DNA from: Pseudomonas fluorescens NCIMB 11764
GTDB lineage: Bacteria > Pseudomonadota > Gammaproteobacteria > Pseudomonadales > Pseudomonadaceae
Length of the DNA: 64,000 nucleotides
Direction: 5' to 3'
Assembly: GCF_000293885.2 (NCBI RefSeq)
Contig: NZ_CP010945.1
Location: 2,004,001 to 2,068,000, forward strand
Shown: in pieces, positions 1 to 9,937 of the stretch
Numbering within the stretch: position 1 is the stretch's first letter
Layout of the letters: each line of letters starts with the position of its first letter
Notes under the pieces: model-generated
What the model saw: only the letters and a program-made list of their open reading frames with translations
Databases searched by the model: none
Told to the model about the DNA's origin: nothing
Program-made: the position numbers and the translations under genes

Positions 1-174
1 CCAGCGACGCCCGACCGTCAGGTCCATGATCAGCGTCGGTTGCGACCCCGCGTCAAGCAACGCCCCTCCCGCCGTCAGGCAACGGATCTCGGCCTGAAGT
101 CCGCACACCAGCACGTGTCCCACTTGCAAACTGGACAGATAATCTATGGCCATCAGGTGATGGCGCGTAGCCAT
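1..174 (-). other. Unrecognised open frame cut by the left edge
   Basis: On the minus strand an open frame reads from an ATG at 174 to the window edge, encoding a stretch that includes VLVCGLQAEIRCLTAG. In the same frame a stop codon lies shortly upstream of this ATG, and no ribosome binding site is seen before it. The short hydrophobic strand followed by CGLQAEIR weakly recalls isochorismatase-like hydrolases, where the catalytic Cys sits about 100 residues into the protein; if so, this would be a decayed piece lacking its N-terminus. The resemblance is too weak to name it. Confidence 0.2.
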
Positions 175-277
175 GCCTGATGAAAATGCGATCAGCGTGG
201 ATCAGGTTTTCATCGTCCGGTGTGGGGGGGCGCCGAGTTATTTCTCGAAAAGTGGTTCCAGAGGCGGTGTCGCCTGA

Positions 278-376
278 GTCATTGGATGTCGATATGTCAT
301 TTATTAATGTCGTCAATAAAATGGCGAATAATCGTTGTCGAGAGCCGTATGGCGGCTTAATGGACAAACTATTGAC
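278..376 (+). promoter_or_regulatory. AT-rich control region of the pel locus with FleQ-box-like sites
   Basis: The gene-poor stretch from 175 to 597 contains a cluster of GTCA-type motifs. GTCAATAAAATGGC at 312-325 matches 11 of the 13 fixed positions of the FleQ box GTCaNTAAAtTGAC known from P. aeruginosa pel; GTCAATAGTTTGTC lies on the opposite strand at 363-376 and matches 10. Shorter GTCATT-type half matches occur at 278-290 and 296-311. FleQ is the c-di-GMP-responsive regulator of pel, so the placement is sensible. The assignment is by eye and the transcription start is unknown. No credible gene is seen in 175-597. Confidence 0.45.
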
Positions 377-597
377 AGTGCGTCGCCGATCTCACATTAT
401 CTGCGCCGCATTAATGGCCTTGCGCCATAAAATCGACGTTGCCGGACACTACCTACTGAACCTTTGAGATTGAGAAGATGTCGCAGTCTCAGGCGTGAGA
501 GGCTAAGTGCCATCAGCTCGAATCAATGATCTACAGAGTCACCGTTTGGCGGACTTTACATACGAAGTGTCCGTGTGAATCTTCAGGAATAAACTTC

Positions 598-1530
598 ATG
601 CTTGATGGGCGAATACTGGTTACCGGCGGTGCAGGATTTATTGGGTCACACCTTGTGGAAGCGTTGCTTGGCAAAGGCTACAAGGTTCGCGTACTGGATA
701 ATTTGTCGACCGGAAAGGTCGGTAATCTGCCGGTGGGTAACGCCAATCTGAACCTGGTCGTCGGCGATGTAGCGGACGATGCCGCGGTAGAACAAGCCAT
801 GCGTGATTGCACCGCAGTCGTGCACCTGGCGGCGGTGGCCTCGGTACAAGCCTCGGTAGATGATCCGGTCAGCACCCATCAAAGCAACTTCGTTGGCACG
901 CTCAACGTGTGTGAGCACATGATGAAGGCCGGTATCAAGCGCGTGGTATTCGCGTCCAGCGCGGCCATCTACGGCAACAATGGCGAAGGCTCTGCAATCG
1001 ACGAGGACACCCCCAAGTCCCCGCTCACGCCTTATGCCAGCGACAAACTGGCCAGCGAGTATTACCTGGACTTCTACCGCCGTGAACATGGCCTGGAGCC
1101 GGTGGTCCTGAGGTTCTTCAATATCTTCGGCCCGCGCCAGGACCCTTCGTCGCCGTACTCCGGCGTGATCAGCATTTTCACCGAACGGGCCATGGCCCGG
1201 CAGCCTGTGGCGATTTTCGGCGACGGTGAACAGACCCGTGACTTTGTCTACGTCCAGGACCTGGTAAGCATCCTCGTCCAGGCCGTGGAAGCCAACGAAC
1301 CGAGCCCCGGCGCGGTGAATGTCGGGCTCAGTCGTTCCACCAGCCTCAACGATCTGATCACTGAACTGGGGAACGCCACCGGCAACCCTCTGACGGTGAC
1401 TTATCAGGCGCCGCGTCAAGGCGATATTCGCCATTCACGCGCTAATAACGCTCGCCTGCTCGAGCGTTTTACGCTGGCGACACCGACCTCCATTGGTGAC
1501 GGTTTAGCACAGCTTTTGCGCAGTTTGTAA
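598..1530 (+). CDS. pelX: PelX, UDP-sugar C4-epimerase of the Pel locus
   Basis: Short-chain dehydrogenase-fold sugar epimerase of 310 residues. The NAD-binding motif GGAGFIGSH lies close to the N-terminus, the catalytic Ser region reads FASSAAIYG and the catalytic Tyr-Lys pair is in YASDK. In P. protegens the GalE-like PelX upstream of pelA interconverts UDP-GlcNAc and UDP-GalNAc, supplying the GalNAc-rich Pel polymer. The identification here rests on fold plus its place 62 bases before pelA. The ATG at 598 was chosen over an in-frame upstream ATG at 526 because it gives the normal N-terminus and has an AGGA nine bases upstream. A general GalE function cannot be excluded. Confidence 0.85.
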   Translation: MLDGRILVTGGAGFIGSHLVEALLGKGYKVRVLDNLSTGKVGNLPVGNANLNLVVGDVADDAAVEQAMRDCTAVVHLAAVASVQASVDDPVSTHQSNFVGTLNVCEHMMKAGIKRVVFASSAAIYGNNGEGSAIDEDTPKSPLTPYASDKLASEYYLDFYRREHGLEPVVLRFFNIFGPRQDPSSPYSGVISIFTERAMARQPVAIFGDGEQTRDFVYVQDLVSILVQAVEANEPSPGAVNVGLSRSTSLNDLITELGNATGNPLTVTYQAPRQGDIRHSRANNARLLERFTLATPTSIGDGLAQLLRSL

Positions 1531-1592
1531 CCCGCCCGTTCCACCCATTGGTGTGCAGGCAGTCTCGGTTCAGTTCCTTTCAAGAGTGAATT

Positions 1593-4403
1593 ATGGAAAT
1601 CGTTTTTCGCAGGACGCGTGTCCGCTCAGTCGCCAGGCGTCTATTCGCTGCCGTGGCACTCTTCGTGAGCGGACCAGCCGTCCAGGCTGCAGCGGTACAG
1701 TCTCCATCCAGTGTGGCTTTCTGGTATGCCGAACAGCCACCGCTGTCTGAACTGGCTCAGTTCGAATGGTCTGTGGTCGAGCCGGGTCACATGACGGCCA
1801 ACGATGTCAAAACCTTGCGCAAATTAGGCAGCCAGCCGTTTGCATATGTGTCCGTCGGCGAGTTCGATGGCAACAAGGCTGAAATCGACAAGGCGGGGCT
1901 GGGCAAGGCGGTCACGTCGGTGCGAAACGACTCCTGGGACAGTCAGGTCATGGACCTCACTGCGCCAGCCTGGCGGGAGCACTTGCTCGGCCGCGCCAAA
2001 GCGCTGCAAGCGCAAGGGTATGCCGGTCTGTTTCTGGACACCCTCGACAGTTTTCAGTTATTGCCAGAAGCGTCGCAGCAAGCCCAGCGTGTTGCCCTTG
2101 CCAGTTTCCTGCGCGAACTGCACAGCCGTCAGCCAACGCTGAAGCTGTTTTTCAATCGTGGATTTGAAGTGTTGCCCGAGCTTGATGGCGTGGCGGCAGC
2201 AGTGGCTTTTGAATCCCTGTACGCCGGCTGGGATCCTGCCGCCAAGCGTTATCGGCCGGTCCCGGAAGCTGATCGCCAGTGGTTGATGGGTGAGTTGCAA
2301 CCCCTGCGCGCCAAAGGCATACCGCTGGTTGCGATCGACTATCTGCCGCCGGAGCGTCGTGAAGAAGCACGCAAGCTGGCCAAACGCCTGCGCGATGAGG
2401 GTTTCATTCCCTTCATCAGCACGCCTGAATTGGACTCGATGGGTATCAGTAACATCGAAGTCCAGCCGCGGCGGATCGCAATGATCTACGATCCGCGTGA
2501 AGATGAACTGACCAGCAACGCCGGCCACACAATGCTCGGCGGTCTGATCGAATACCTGGGATACCGGGTTGATTACCTGGCTGTGGACAGCTTGCCGGAG
2601 CATCGTTTCAGCGGCCTGTACGCGGGCATTATCACCTGGATGGCCAGTGGTACTCCGCAGGACAGCGCCGGGTTCAACCGTTGGCTCAACAAGCGCCTCG
2701 ACGAGAAGGTGCCGTTAGCGTTTTTCGCCAGCCTGCCAATTGAAGACAAAGTGTTGCTCAAGCGTCTGGGGTTGAATCTGTCCAGCCCGCCGGGCACTCA
2801 AACCTTGAACATCACTTATCAGGACAAGTCGTTGATCGGGGCCTTCGAAGCACCGGTACAAGCCCGATCCCGCGACCTGAGCGCTATTTCCGTACTGCCC
2901 CAGGGGCCAAAACCCGCGCTGTTGCTGACGGGCAAAAACGGCCAGACGTTCGCGCCGGTGGCGGTTGGCGAGTGGGGCGGTCTGGCACTTTCTCCGTATG
3001 TCCTGGAAACGAACAGCGAACGCAGCCGCTGGATCATCGACCCGTTCGCCTTTCTTCAGGCGGCCCTGCACTTGCCGGAGCAGCCTCGTCCGGACACCAC
3101 CACGGAAAACGGTCGGCGAATCGCGACGGTGCATATCGATGGCGATGGTTTCCCTTCGCGCGCCGAAGTGCGTGGTTCGCCGTATGCCGGCAAGCAAGTG
3201 CTCGACGATTTCATTCGGCCCAACCCGTTTCTGACCTCGGTATCGATCATTGAGGGGGAGATTTCGCCGCGCGGCATGTTCCCGCATCTGGCTCGCGAGC
3301 TGGAGCCGATTGCGCGTGAGTTGTTCGCCAGCCCTAAAGTCGAAGTCGCCACGCACACCTTCAGCCATCCGTTTTTCATGCAACCGGAACAAGCCCGGAA
3401 ACGGGAGGACTTTAACCCTGAGTACGGCTTGAAAATGGCCATCCCGGGTTATGACACGATCGATTTTCGCCGCGAGATCTTCGGTTCGCGCGACTACATC
3501 AACCAACGTCTCACCACCCCGGAAAAACCGGTAAAGATGGTCTTCTGGCCGGGCGATGCCTTGCCGTCGGCAGCCACCATAAAACTGGCCTACGACGCTG
3601 GCCTGAAAAACGTCAACGGCGCCTCGACCATGCTGACCAAGGCCAAGCCATCGCTGACCGGGTTGTATCCGCTGTTGCGTCCCACCGAAGGTGGCTTGCA
3701 GTACTACGCGCCGATCATCAACGAGAACGTCTACACCAATCTCTGGAAAGGCCCGTATTACGGCTTCCGCGAAGTGATCGAGACCTTTGAACTGACCGAC
3801 AGCCCGCGCCGATTACGCGGTCTGCACCTCTATTACCACTTCTACTCGGGCACCAAGCAGGCCTCGATCAAAGCCATGAACGACATCTATGCGTTCATGA
3901 AAGACCAGCAGCCGATGTCATTGTGGATGAGCGATTACATCGATCGGTTGCACGGCCTGTACCAGTCGAGCCTGGCGCGTACGGCCGAAGGCGCCTGGCA
4001 GGTTCGAGGGATGGATGCATTGCGCACTGTGCGGCTTGACCCGCAAATGGGTTGGCCGGATCTGCTGCGCTCCCAAGGTGTCGCCGGGGTGCGTGATTTG
4101 CCTCAGGGACGCTATGTGCATTTGAGCAGTGACCAGGCGCTGTTGGTCTTGCGTCCTGACCGGGATGACAGACCTGCGCTGGAGGAGGCCAATCTACCGT
4201 TGGTGGACTGGCGTTATCTGGATGATCGGCGCGTGAGCTTTTCGTTTGCCGGAGAATTCGATCTGAGCTTCTCGGTTCGCTCCTCGAGCGCTTGCCGGGT
4301 GGAAGTGGATGGCCAGCGTTTCACGGGCAAGGCATCCGCCGGTCTGTGGACTTTTCAGTTACCCATGAAGCAGGTGAGTAATGCTCAACTCCTCTGCAAC
4401 TAA
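1593..4403 (+). CDS. pelA: PelA, periplasmic Pel hydrolase/deacetylase
   Basis: 936-residue periplasmic enzyme with an N-terminal signal peptide (cleavage near ...VQAAA). A glycoside hydrolase domain (about residues 45-290) is followed by a Rossmann-like region (about 290-500), a CE4-like deacetylase domain (from about 510) and a C-terminal beta-rich part. Catalytic residues line up with those reported for P. aeruginosa PelA. E207 in AFESLY corresponds to the hydrolase Glu218. D516/D518 (HIDGDGF) and H588/H592 (HTFSH) correspond to deacetylase D528/D530 and H600/H604. It partially deacetylates Pel and can cleave it. The gene overlaps pelB by 23 bases, consistent with coupled translation and a PelA-PelB complex. 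Confidence 0.97.
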   Translation: MEIVFRRTRVRSVARRLFAAVALFVSGPAVQAAAVQSPSSVAFWYAEQPPLSELAQFEWSVVEPGHMTANDVKTLRKLGSQPFAYVSVGEFDGNKAEIDKAGLGKAVTSVRNDSWDSQVMDLTAPAWREHLLGRAKALQAQGYAGLFLDTLDSFQLLPEASQQAQRVALASFLRELHSRQPTLKLFFNRGFEVLPELDGVAAAVAFESLYAGWDPAAKRYRPVPEADRQWLMGELQPLRAKGIPLVAIDYLPPERREEARKLAKRLRDEGFIPFISTPELDSMGISNIEVQPRRIAMIYDPREDELTSNAGHTMLGGLIEYLGYRVDYLAVDSLPEHRFSGLYAGIITWMASGTPQDSAGFNRWLNKRLDEKVPLAFFASLPIEDKVLLKRLGLNLSSPPGTQTLNITYQDKSLIGAFEAPVQARSRDLSAISVLPQGPKPALLLTGKNGQTFAPVAVGEWGGLALSPYVLETNSERSRWIIDPFAFLQAALHLPEQPRPDTTTENGRRIATVHIDGDGFPSRAEVRGSPYAGKQVLDDFIRPNPFLTSVSIIEGEISPRGMFPHLARELEPIARELFASPKVEVATHTFSHPFFMQPEQARKREDFNPEYGLKMAIPGYDTIDFRREIFGSRDYINQRLTTPEKPVKMVFWPGDALPSAATIKLAYDAGLKNVNGASTMLTKAKPSLTGLYPLLRPTEGGLQYYAPIINENVYTNLWKGPYYGFREVIETFELTDSPRRLRGLHLYYHFYSGTKQASIKAMNDIYAFMKDQQPMSLWMSDYIDRLHGLYQSSLARTAEGAWQVRGMDALRTVRLDPQMGWPDLLRSQGVAGVRDLPQGRYVHLSSDQALLVLRPDRDDRPALEEANLPLVDWRYLDDRRVSFSFAGEFDLSFSVRSSSACRVEVDGQRFTGKASAGLWTFQLPMKQVSNAQLLCN

Positions 4404-7400
4404 CTCCTCGGTAACTAAAAGCGGCCGTCTGCTCAATCCCTGGGCATTGGCGGCGGTAGCGGTCGCAGTGGGGGGAATACTGTGGGCGACTTTCCAGCGT
4501 GAGGAAGTGTTCCAGCCCGATGGTCGAGAGCCGGATGCAGTGTCGGCCAACTATGCCGAGTTGCTGCTGGCGGCCCACCCGTCGGACGACCACCTGCGCC
4601 TGCAATTGGTCGATCTGTTGATTCGTCTCGGTGACTACACGAAGGCGCGCCAGTATCTGGAGAGTTGGCCTGATCCTGCGCCGGAGGTACAGGCGTACTA
4701 CCGGCTTGAGCTGGATACATTGGTGGCGGTGAACAGCGAAGATCCTGCTGTGCGGCTGGCGCTGGTGGAGCGGCTCAAAAGCTTGGACCATCGCAAGTTG
4801 TCACTGCCGCAATTACAGAACCTGGCCCGCCTGGCGTTGTCGTTGCAGGCACCCGCCATGGCGGCCAGCGTCTATGAAGAAATTGCCGACCGTGACCCCA
4901 CGCTGCGTACCGAGGCGTTGAGGTCTGCTGCCCAGTGGCATTTGGCGGGCGAGCAGCCGGGCCTGGCGGCAGACATCTATCTGCGGCTGAAAAGAGACAG
5001 CGTGCAGCCCGCTGAACGTCGAGAGTTTGCCCAATTGGCGTTCAACAGTCTGCTGGCTGATGGTCGCGGCGAACAGGCAACGCAAGTACTGGCCGATGAA
5101 CTCGGTGGGCTCAAGGATCCGCAAGGCGATTCGGTCTGGCTGGAGCAGGGCGTTGACGTCGCGGTTGCGAACAACCGCTTCGACCTGGCTCAGCTGTTCC
5201 TCGAGCAGTGGCGCGTTTTTCAGCCGGACAATACGCAACGCCTCAGAAAAGAATTCAGCCTGCGTCTGGCATTGAACGAACTCAACGGCGCGTGGGAGAG
5301 CGGCCAGCAATTGCTCGTCAGTTTTCCCGATGAGCAGGCATTGCTGGAACAAATGGCGCACCTGGGCGAATGGCGTGGCGACAACCGCGCGGCACTGGAT
5401 TACTGGATTCGTTTGCTCGAGCTCAACGAAACGGCGCCAGTCCGTGAGCACGCCTGGCGTCTGGCAAGCCAGGAGTTCGATTTTGACCGGTCGATTCCAT
5501 TGCTTGAAGAAATCATGGACCAGCGAGCGCTGACCGACATCGAGCTGGATGCCCTGATTTATGGCCATGAATCGCGGGGTACACCGCAGCAGGCCGAATC
5601 ATGGCTGCGCCAATACCTACGTAAATACCCGGCCCATCGTCTGGCCTGGACACGATTGCTGCAAAATCTTGAAAACACCGGGCAGTTTGCGAAAAAGACC
5701 GAGGTTTACCAGGACATGTCGAAACGTTTCACGCTGACTGGCGCCGAACGGGTCGAATGGGCTCATACCTACCTTCTGCTGTTTGACAATCGCCAGGCCT
5801 GGGAAGTCGTTAAGGCGAATGACCCCGCCATCTCCGATCAGGATTACTGGCGTGTGCGGGCCTTCCTGGCCTGGGAGCTGGAGCGTGACGATGAGTTGCA
5901 GTTGTCCATGGAGAAACTGCTGACCCTCAAAGGTGCGCTGGACAGTAACGAGGAGACTCAGTTGATCTCCAGTTATCGCATCAGCAATCCGCAGCGCGCG
6001 CTGCAATTGACCGTGGCCAGTTGGGAGCGCACCCACAATCCGCTGCGGCTGGTCGACGCGCTGCTGATGGCTCAGGAGTTGGAGGATTGGCCACTGGTAG
6101 AGACGTTGCTCAAGGACGCCAGCCAGAATCCGGAGATTGACGAGCAGGCTCAGGTGCTGGCGGTGCGCGCCGCCCTGGCCGTGCAGCAGGGGCAATACGA
6201 AGAGGCAGAGCGCTTGTACCTGTCGGGTTTATCGCGTTATCCCAATGACAATCTGTTTCGCGAGCGTCTGATGTGGCTTTACATCGACCGAGGTAACACG
6301 GCGGCGCTCAAGCCGCTGCTGACCCGGTGGCGGAGTCAGGCGCGGAACGACCAGACCCTTTGGCTGGCGTTTGCCAGTGCCAGCCAGATATTCGGTCGCG
6401 ACAGCGAAGCGTTGGCCTGGTATCGCATGTACCTCAAGAACAACTCGCAGGACTGGCTGGTTCAGGCGGCTTATGCCGATGCGCTTTACAGCGCCGGGTA
6501 TCAGGATGCGGCCCAGCGTCTGCGCTTGAAGCTGTTGCGCAGCCCAGAGGGTGAAAACCTTCAGCCATCGTCTCAGCGCTACACGACCTGGCTGCGCCTG
6601 ATGGCCAGCAGTTATTCGCCACGGGCGGCACAGCGAGAAGTGTTGAAGTGGAAAGATGGTTCGCCGGCCATGTTGCAGTTATGGTTCGAACGCCTGTTGG
6701 CGCGTCTGGATGCGACAAACCAGGAGGCGCAAAAAGACGAGTGGCTGGCGTGGGCGCAGAGCCAGGGCCTGAAGGTCGAGCGTTACGAGCAGATTCAACA
6801 GGCCCTGCGCAGCCGTAACAAAGCCCAGGTCGAAACACTGTTGGCCGGTAGCGATCTGAACCCGGCCCAGCGGGCCCAGGCTTTGACCCGTCTGGGGCGT
6901 CTGGGAGAAGCACTCGACACCAGCCTCTCTGCGCTGGGGGACGATCAGCCTGCCGACGTGCGTGAGCAACTGCGCAATCAGGCGGTAGAACTGCAGGAGC
7001 GCACGCCTCAGGGTATGTTGTTGTCCTGGCAGGCGCAGAATTTCGGCGGTGTGCAATTTGATGCCCCGACGTTGCAGATCGCGCACAACCTGGGTGATCA
7101 CTGGTACGCCGATCTCGAACTGGAACAGGGTTCGTACAACGACGAAGATATCGAGTCATCCAAGCTCGGCCAGGAGCGTAACGCCGCCCTGACCCTGCAA
7201 CGCTCGGTTGAAGACGGCAGTTACAAACTGTTCGCCGACACCAGTCAGCGCAAGGACGATGACCGTAATGGCCTGGGGCTGTCGCGCACCTGGGAATTGG
7301 GCGTGAGTGATGAACTGGAAACGGGTGTGGGCTGGCATCGCAAGAGCGAGGACAGCGGGCTGATGCGCGCTTTCGGTCAGCAGGACAGCGTTTGGCTGGG

Positions 7401-8019
7401 CGGTCGTCACAGCCTGACGGCCCGCGACCAGCTCAGTTGGGAAGTCTCGCAGCGTTCGTTTTCAACGCGGGCGGGCGACAGCCTCGGCGATGGTCACGCC
7501 CTGAAAATGGAGTTGAACCACACGCTGGAGTTCGCCGGTCCCAACTGGACCGTGCGCAGCGGTGTCGACTATCAGAAAAACCGGGTCAAGAACACCAATC
7601 TGGACTACCTGTCGAGTAACTATGGCGGCGCGATAAAACAGTTGGCGCCTGAAGTGGTCATCGATGAGGACACCGGTTTGCCCGAGCCGATCGATCCACT
7701 CGACATCGAAACGGTCACCGCCAAGGACCTGCTGCAAAGCCGCTACGGCCAACTGTATGTCGGCAGCACCTGGCGTCGCGGTATACCGGGCGCGCTGGTG
7801 CGCACCAAGCCGCAATACACCTGGCTGGTGGACGCGACGGCCGGTTGGCAATGGACCGATCAAACCTTCAATTACGGCCTCAACACCGGCATCGGTTTTG
7901 AAGTGCTGGGTGACGACGAACTGGCCCTGACCATCGGTTACCAGTCCGCGCCACAAGGCGGGGATGGTAAATCGGGCGGAACACTGGGTGTGAGCTACGG
8001 CGTGCGGTTTGGACGCTGA
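4381..8019 (+). CDS. pelB: PelB, outer-membrane Pel export porin with TPR scaffold
   Basis: 1212-residue export protein. A single hydrophobic segment (about residues 19-38) anchors the N-terminus. Roughly residues 45-870 are helical with repeated tetratricopeptide-like pairs, and from about 890 the sequence changes to alternating aromatic/polar strands typical of a beta-barrel, ending in GVRFGR. In the Pel system the periplasmic TPR part binds PelA and guides the polymer to the barrel, which works with PelC. The length and order match the family. It overlaps the end of pelA and is followed within a few bases by pelC. Confidence 0.96.
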   Translation: MLNSSATNSSVTKSGRLLNPWALAAVAVAVGGILWATFQREEVFQPDGREPDAVSANYAELLLAAHPSDDHLRLQLVDLLIRLGDYTKARQYLESWPDPAPEVQAYYRLELDTLVAVNSEDPAVRLALVERLKSLDHRKLSLPQLQNLARLALSLQAPAMAASVYEEIADRDPTLRTEALRSAAQWHLAGEQPGLAADIYLRLKRDSVQPAERREFAQLAFNSLLADGRGEQATQVLADELGGLKDPQGDSVWLEQGVDVAVANNRFDLAQLFLEQWRVFQPDNTQRLRKEFSLRLALNELNGAWESGQQLLVSFPDEQALLEQMAHLGEWRGDNRAALDYWIRLLELNETAPVREHAWRLASQEFDFDRSIPLLEEIMDQRALTDIELDALIYGHESRGTPQQAESWLRQYLRKYPAHRLAWTRLLQNLENTGQFAKKTEVYQDMSKRFTLTGAERVEWAHTYLLLFDNRQAWEVVKANDPAISDQDYWRVRAFLAWELERDDELQLSMEKLLTLKGALDSNEETQLISSYRISNPQRALQLTVASWERTHNPLRLVDALLMAQELEDWPLVETLLKDASQNPEIDEQAQVLAVRAALAVQQGQYEEAERLYLSGLSRYPNDNLFRERLMWLYIDRGNTAALKPLLTRWRSQARNDQTLWLAFASASQIFGRDSEALAWYRMYLKNNSQDWLVQAAYADALYSAGYQDAAQRLRLKLLRSPEGENLQPSSQRYTTWLRLMASSYSPRAAQREVLKWKDGSPAMLQLWFERLLARLDATNQEAQKDEWLAWAQSQGLKVERYEQIQQALRSRNKAQVETLLAGSDLNPAQRAQALTRLGRLGEALDTSLSALGDDQPADVREQLRNQAVELQERTPQGMLLSWQAQNFGGVQFDAPTLQIAHNLGDHWYADLELEQGSYNDEDIESSKLGQERNAALTLQRSVEDGSYKLFADTSQRKDDDRNGLGLSRTWELGVSDELETGVGWHRKSEDSGLMRAFGQQDSVWLGGRHSLTARDQLSWEVSQRSFSTRAGDSLGDGHALKMELNHTLEFAGPNWTVRSGVDYQKNRVKNTNLDYLSSNYGGAIKQLAPEVVIDEDTGLPEPIDPLDIETVTAKDLLQSRYGQLYVGSTWRRGIPGALVRTKPQYTWLVDATAGWQWTDQTFNYGLNTGIGFEVLGDDELALTIGYQSAPQGGDGKSGGTLGVSYGVRFGR

Positions 8020-8045
8020 TCATGGAATGTCTACGGAGAAAAACT

Positions 8046-8564
8046 ATGCAAGCAATTCGTAATCTGGGCCTGGCCCTCGCCGTCCTGTTCGTCGCCGGTT
8101 GCGCCAGCTTCACCGATGAATCCAGCCCGAACCTGCCGCGCAACGCGCAGTGGGGCATCGTGCCGATGGTCAACTATTCGCAGACGCCGCAGGCCGGTGA
8201 GCGCAGCGAGCAGATCCTGCTCAGTGTTCTCAGCAGTCACGGTCTACAACCCCAGGTTTACCCGGCCAGCACCCAGGGCGAACAAGCGCTGATGGATGAC
8301 AATGAACGTCTGGCCGGAGCCCTGGAATGGGCACGCGAGCAGAAACTCGATTATGTGATCGCCGGCAGCGTGGAAGAGTGGCAGTACAAGAACGGCCTGG
8401 ACGGCGAGCCGGCGGTGGGCATCAGCCTGCGCGTACTCGAAGGCAGCAGCGGTCGCGTACTCTGGAGCAAGAGTGGCGCACGTGCCGGTTGGTCCCGTGA
8501 AAGCCTCGCGGGCACCGCTCAAACGGTGCTCGACAAACTTGTCGGCGCCCTTCGGTTCGAGTGA
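8046..8564 (+). CDS. pelC: PelC, outer-membrane lipoprotein of the Pel exporter
   Basis: 172-residue lipoprotein. The signal peptide ends in the lipobox VAGC with Cys17 as the predicted lipidation site. In Pel, a ring of PelC subunits sits at the inner face of the outer membrane and funnels the cationic polymer to PelB. The ATG at 8046 is preferred over one at 8022 because GGAG lies seven bases before it and it places the lipobox at normal distance. It is followed by pelD with five bases between the stop and the chosen ATG. Confidence 0.95.
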   Translation: MQAIRNLGLALAVLFVAGCASFTDESSPNLPRNAQWGIVPMVNYSQTPQAGERSEQILLSVLSSHGLQPQVYPASTQGEQALMDDNERLAGALEWAREQKLDYVIAGSVEEWQYKNGLDGEPAVGISLRVLEGSSGRVLWSKSGARAGWSRESLAGTAQTVLDKLVGALRFE

Positions 8565-8569
8565 TTGCA

Positions 8570-9937
8570 ATGAATTCTCCCCACATGGATTACAGCCTGG
8601 CGCCTCAAGCCAGCGGCCCGGTGTCTTGGCTGGAAACGTTTCTGGTCACCGGCGCGGCGATCGGCCTGGGCTTGTGGCTGACCCCTGAAGACCCGTTGCA
8701 GGTACACGGCGGGTTCCCCTGGCCGATTCTGGCGCCGCTGTTGTTGGGCGTGCGTTACGGTTTCGTGCGTGGTCTGTTCAGCGCCAGCCTGTTGGTCCTG
8801 GCGATGTTTGCCCTGCGCTACAGCGGTCTTGAAGGCTACGCCCGGATCGATCCGTCATTCATTGTCGGCGTGCTGGTTTGCGGGATGCTGGTGGGTGAGG
8901 TTCGCGATCTGTGGATGCGGCGTCTGGAGCGGCTGCAGATGGCCAACGAATATCGTCAGTACCGTCTCGACGAGTTCACCCGGTCGCACCAGATTCTGCG
9001 GGTCTCCCACGACTTGCTCGAGCAGCGCGTGGCCGGTAGCGACCAGAGCCTGCGCAGCTCCTTGCTGGGCTTGCGCGAAAAGTTGAGGGTGATGCCGGAC
9101 GCGGGCGATGCATTGATCGCGCTGGCAGATCCGATCGTGGCGATGCTTGGGCAATACGGCGCATTGCGCGTGGCCGGTCTATACCGCGTTGACGAGCGTG
9201 AAGAAAATGTCTTGCCTGACGCGTTGGCAACGATCGGCGTGATGGGGCCGTTGGGCACCGAGGACGGCCTGGTCAAGCTTTGCCTGGAGCGCGGCGAACT
9301 GGTGAGCGTACGTCAGGAGTTGATCGATTCCGGCACCTCGGCGCAGTTCTCGTCGTTGCAGGCGTGCATCCCGTTGATCGATGCCGAGGGGCGTCTGCTG
9401 GCAATTCTGGCGGTTCGGCAGATGCCGTTCTTTGCCTTCCAGGATCGCACCCTGAGCCTGTTGGCGCTGCTCGCCGGGCACATCGCCGACCTGTTGCGCC
9501 GTGACCCGCAAGTGCTGCAACTGCCCGACGCCGATGCGCAGCAGTTCACCCTGCAGCTCAAACGCTCGCTGGTGGATGTCGAGAAACACAAATTGCCGGC
9601 CGGTTTGTTTGCCTTTGAAATGACCCGCCCCAACGACGAGCTGACGCGTCTGCTGGAACGCAGCCAGCGCGGCCTCGATTTGCACTTGCCGGCGCGCAAC
9701 AATCGCGATCATCAACTGTTGCTGGTGCTCTTGCCGTTGACCAGTCCGCAGGGCACCGAAGGTTATCTGGCGCGGATCAGCCTGTTGTTGCATGAGCACT
9801 TTGGTATTGAAAGTGACATGGCGAGCCTGGGTGTGCGGGTGATGCCTTTCAATCTGGAGCCTGGCTGTGAACGCGACGGGCTGCGTAATTTCCTGTTCAA
9901 CGAGTGTGGCCTGAATGATCAGCAAGTGGCTGTTTAG
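8570..9937 (+). CDS. pelD: PelD, inner-membrane c-di-GMP receptor of Pel synthesis
   Basis: Membrane protein with four N-terminal hydrophobic segments within the first ~110 residues, then a coiled region, a GAF domain and a degenerate GGDEF domain. Starting at the ATG at 8570 gives 455 residues. An RGLD tetrapeptide then falls at R367-D370 and an Arg at R402, exactly the residues reported as the c-di-GMP-binding inhibitory site of P. aeruginosa PelD. This supports both the start and the function: c-di-GMP binding activates the PelDEFG synthase. A GTG at 8561, overlapping the pelC stop, is an alternative start. Confidence 0.95.
   Translation: MNSPHMDYSLAPQASGPVSWLETFLVTGAAIGLGLWLTPEDPLQVHGGFPWPILAPLLLGVRYGFVRGLFSASLLVLAMFALRYSGLEGYARIDPSFIVGVLVCGMLVGEVRDLWMRRLERLQMANEYRQYRLDEFTRSHQILRVSHDLLEQRVAGSDQSLRSSLLGLREKLRVMPDAGDALIALADPIVAMLGQYGALRVAGLYRVDEREENVLPDALATIGVMGPLGTEDGLVKLCLERGELVSVRQELIDSGTSAQFSSLQACIPLIDAEGRLLAILAVRQMPFFAFQDRTLSLLALLAGHIADLLRRDPQVLQLPDADAQQFTLQLKRSLVDVEKHKLPAGLFAFEMTRPNDELTRLLERSQRGLDLHLPARNNRDHQLLLVLLPLTSPQGTEGYLARISLLLHEHFGIESDMASLGVRVMPFNLEPGCERDGLRNFLFNECGLNDQQVAV

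Noticed and set aside
180..467. 95-codon plus frame in the pel control region
   Set aside because: No ribosome site, no recognisable feature, and it crosses the AT-rich region holding regulator-like sites.
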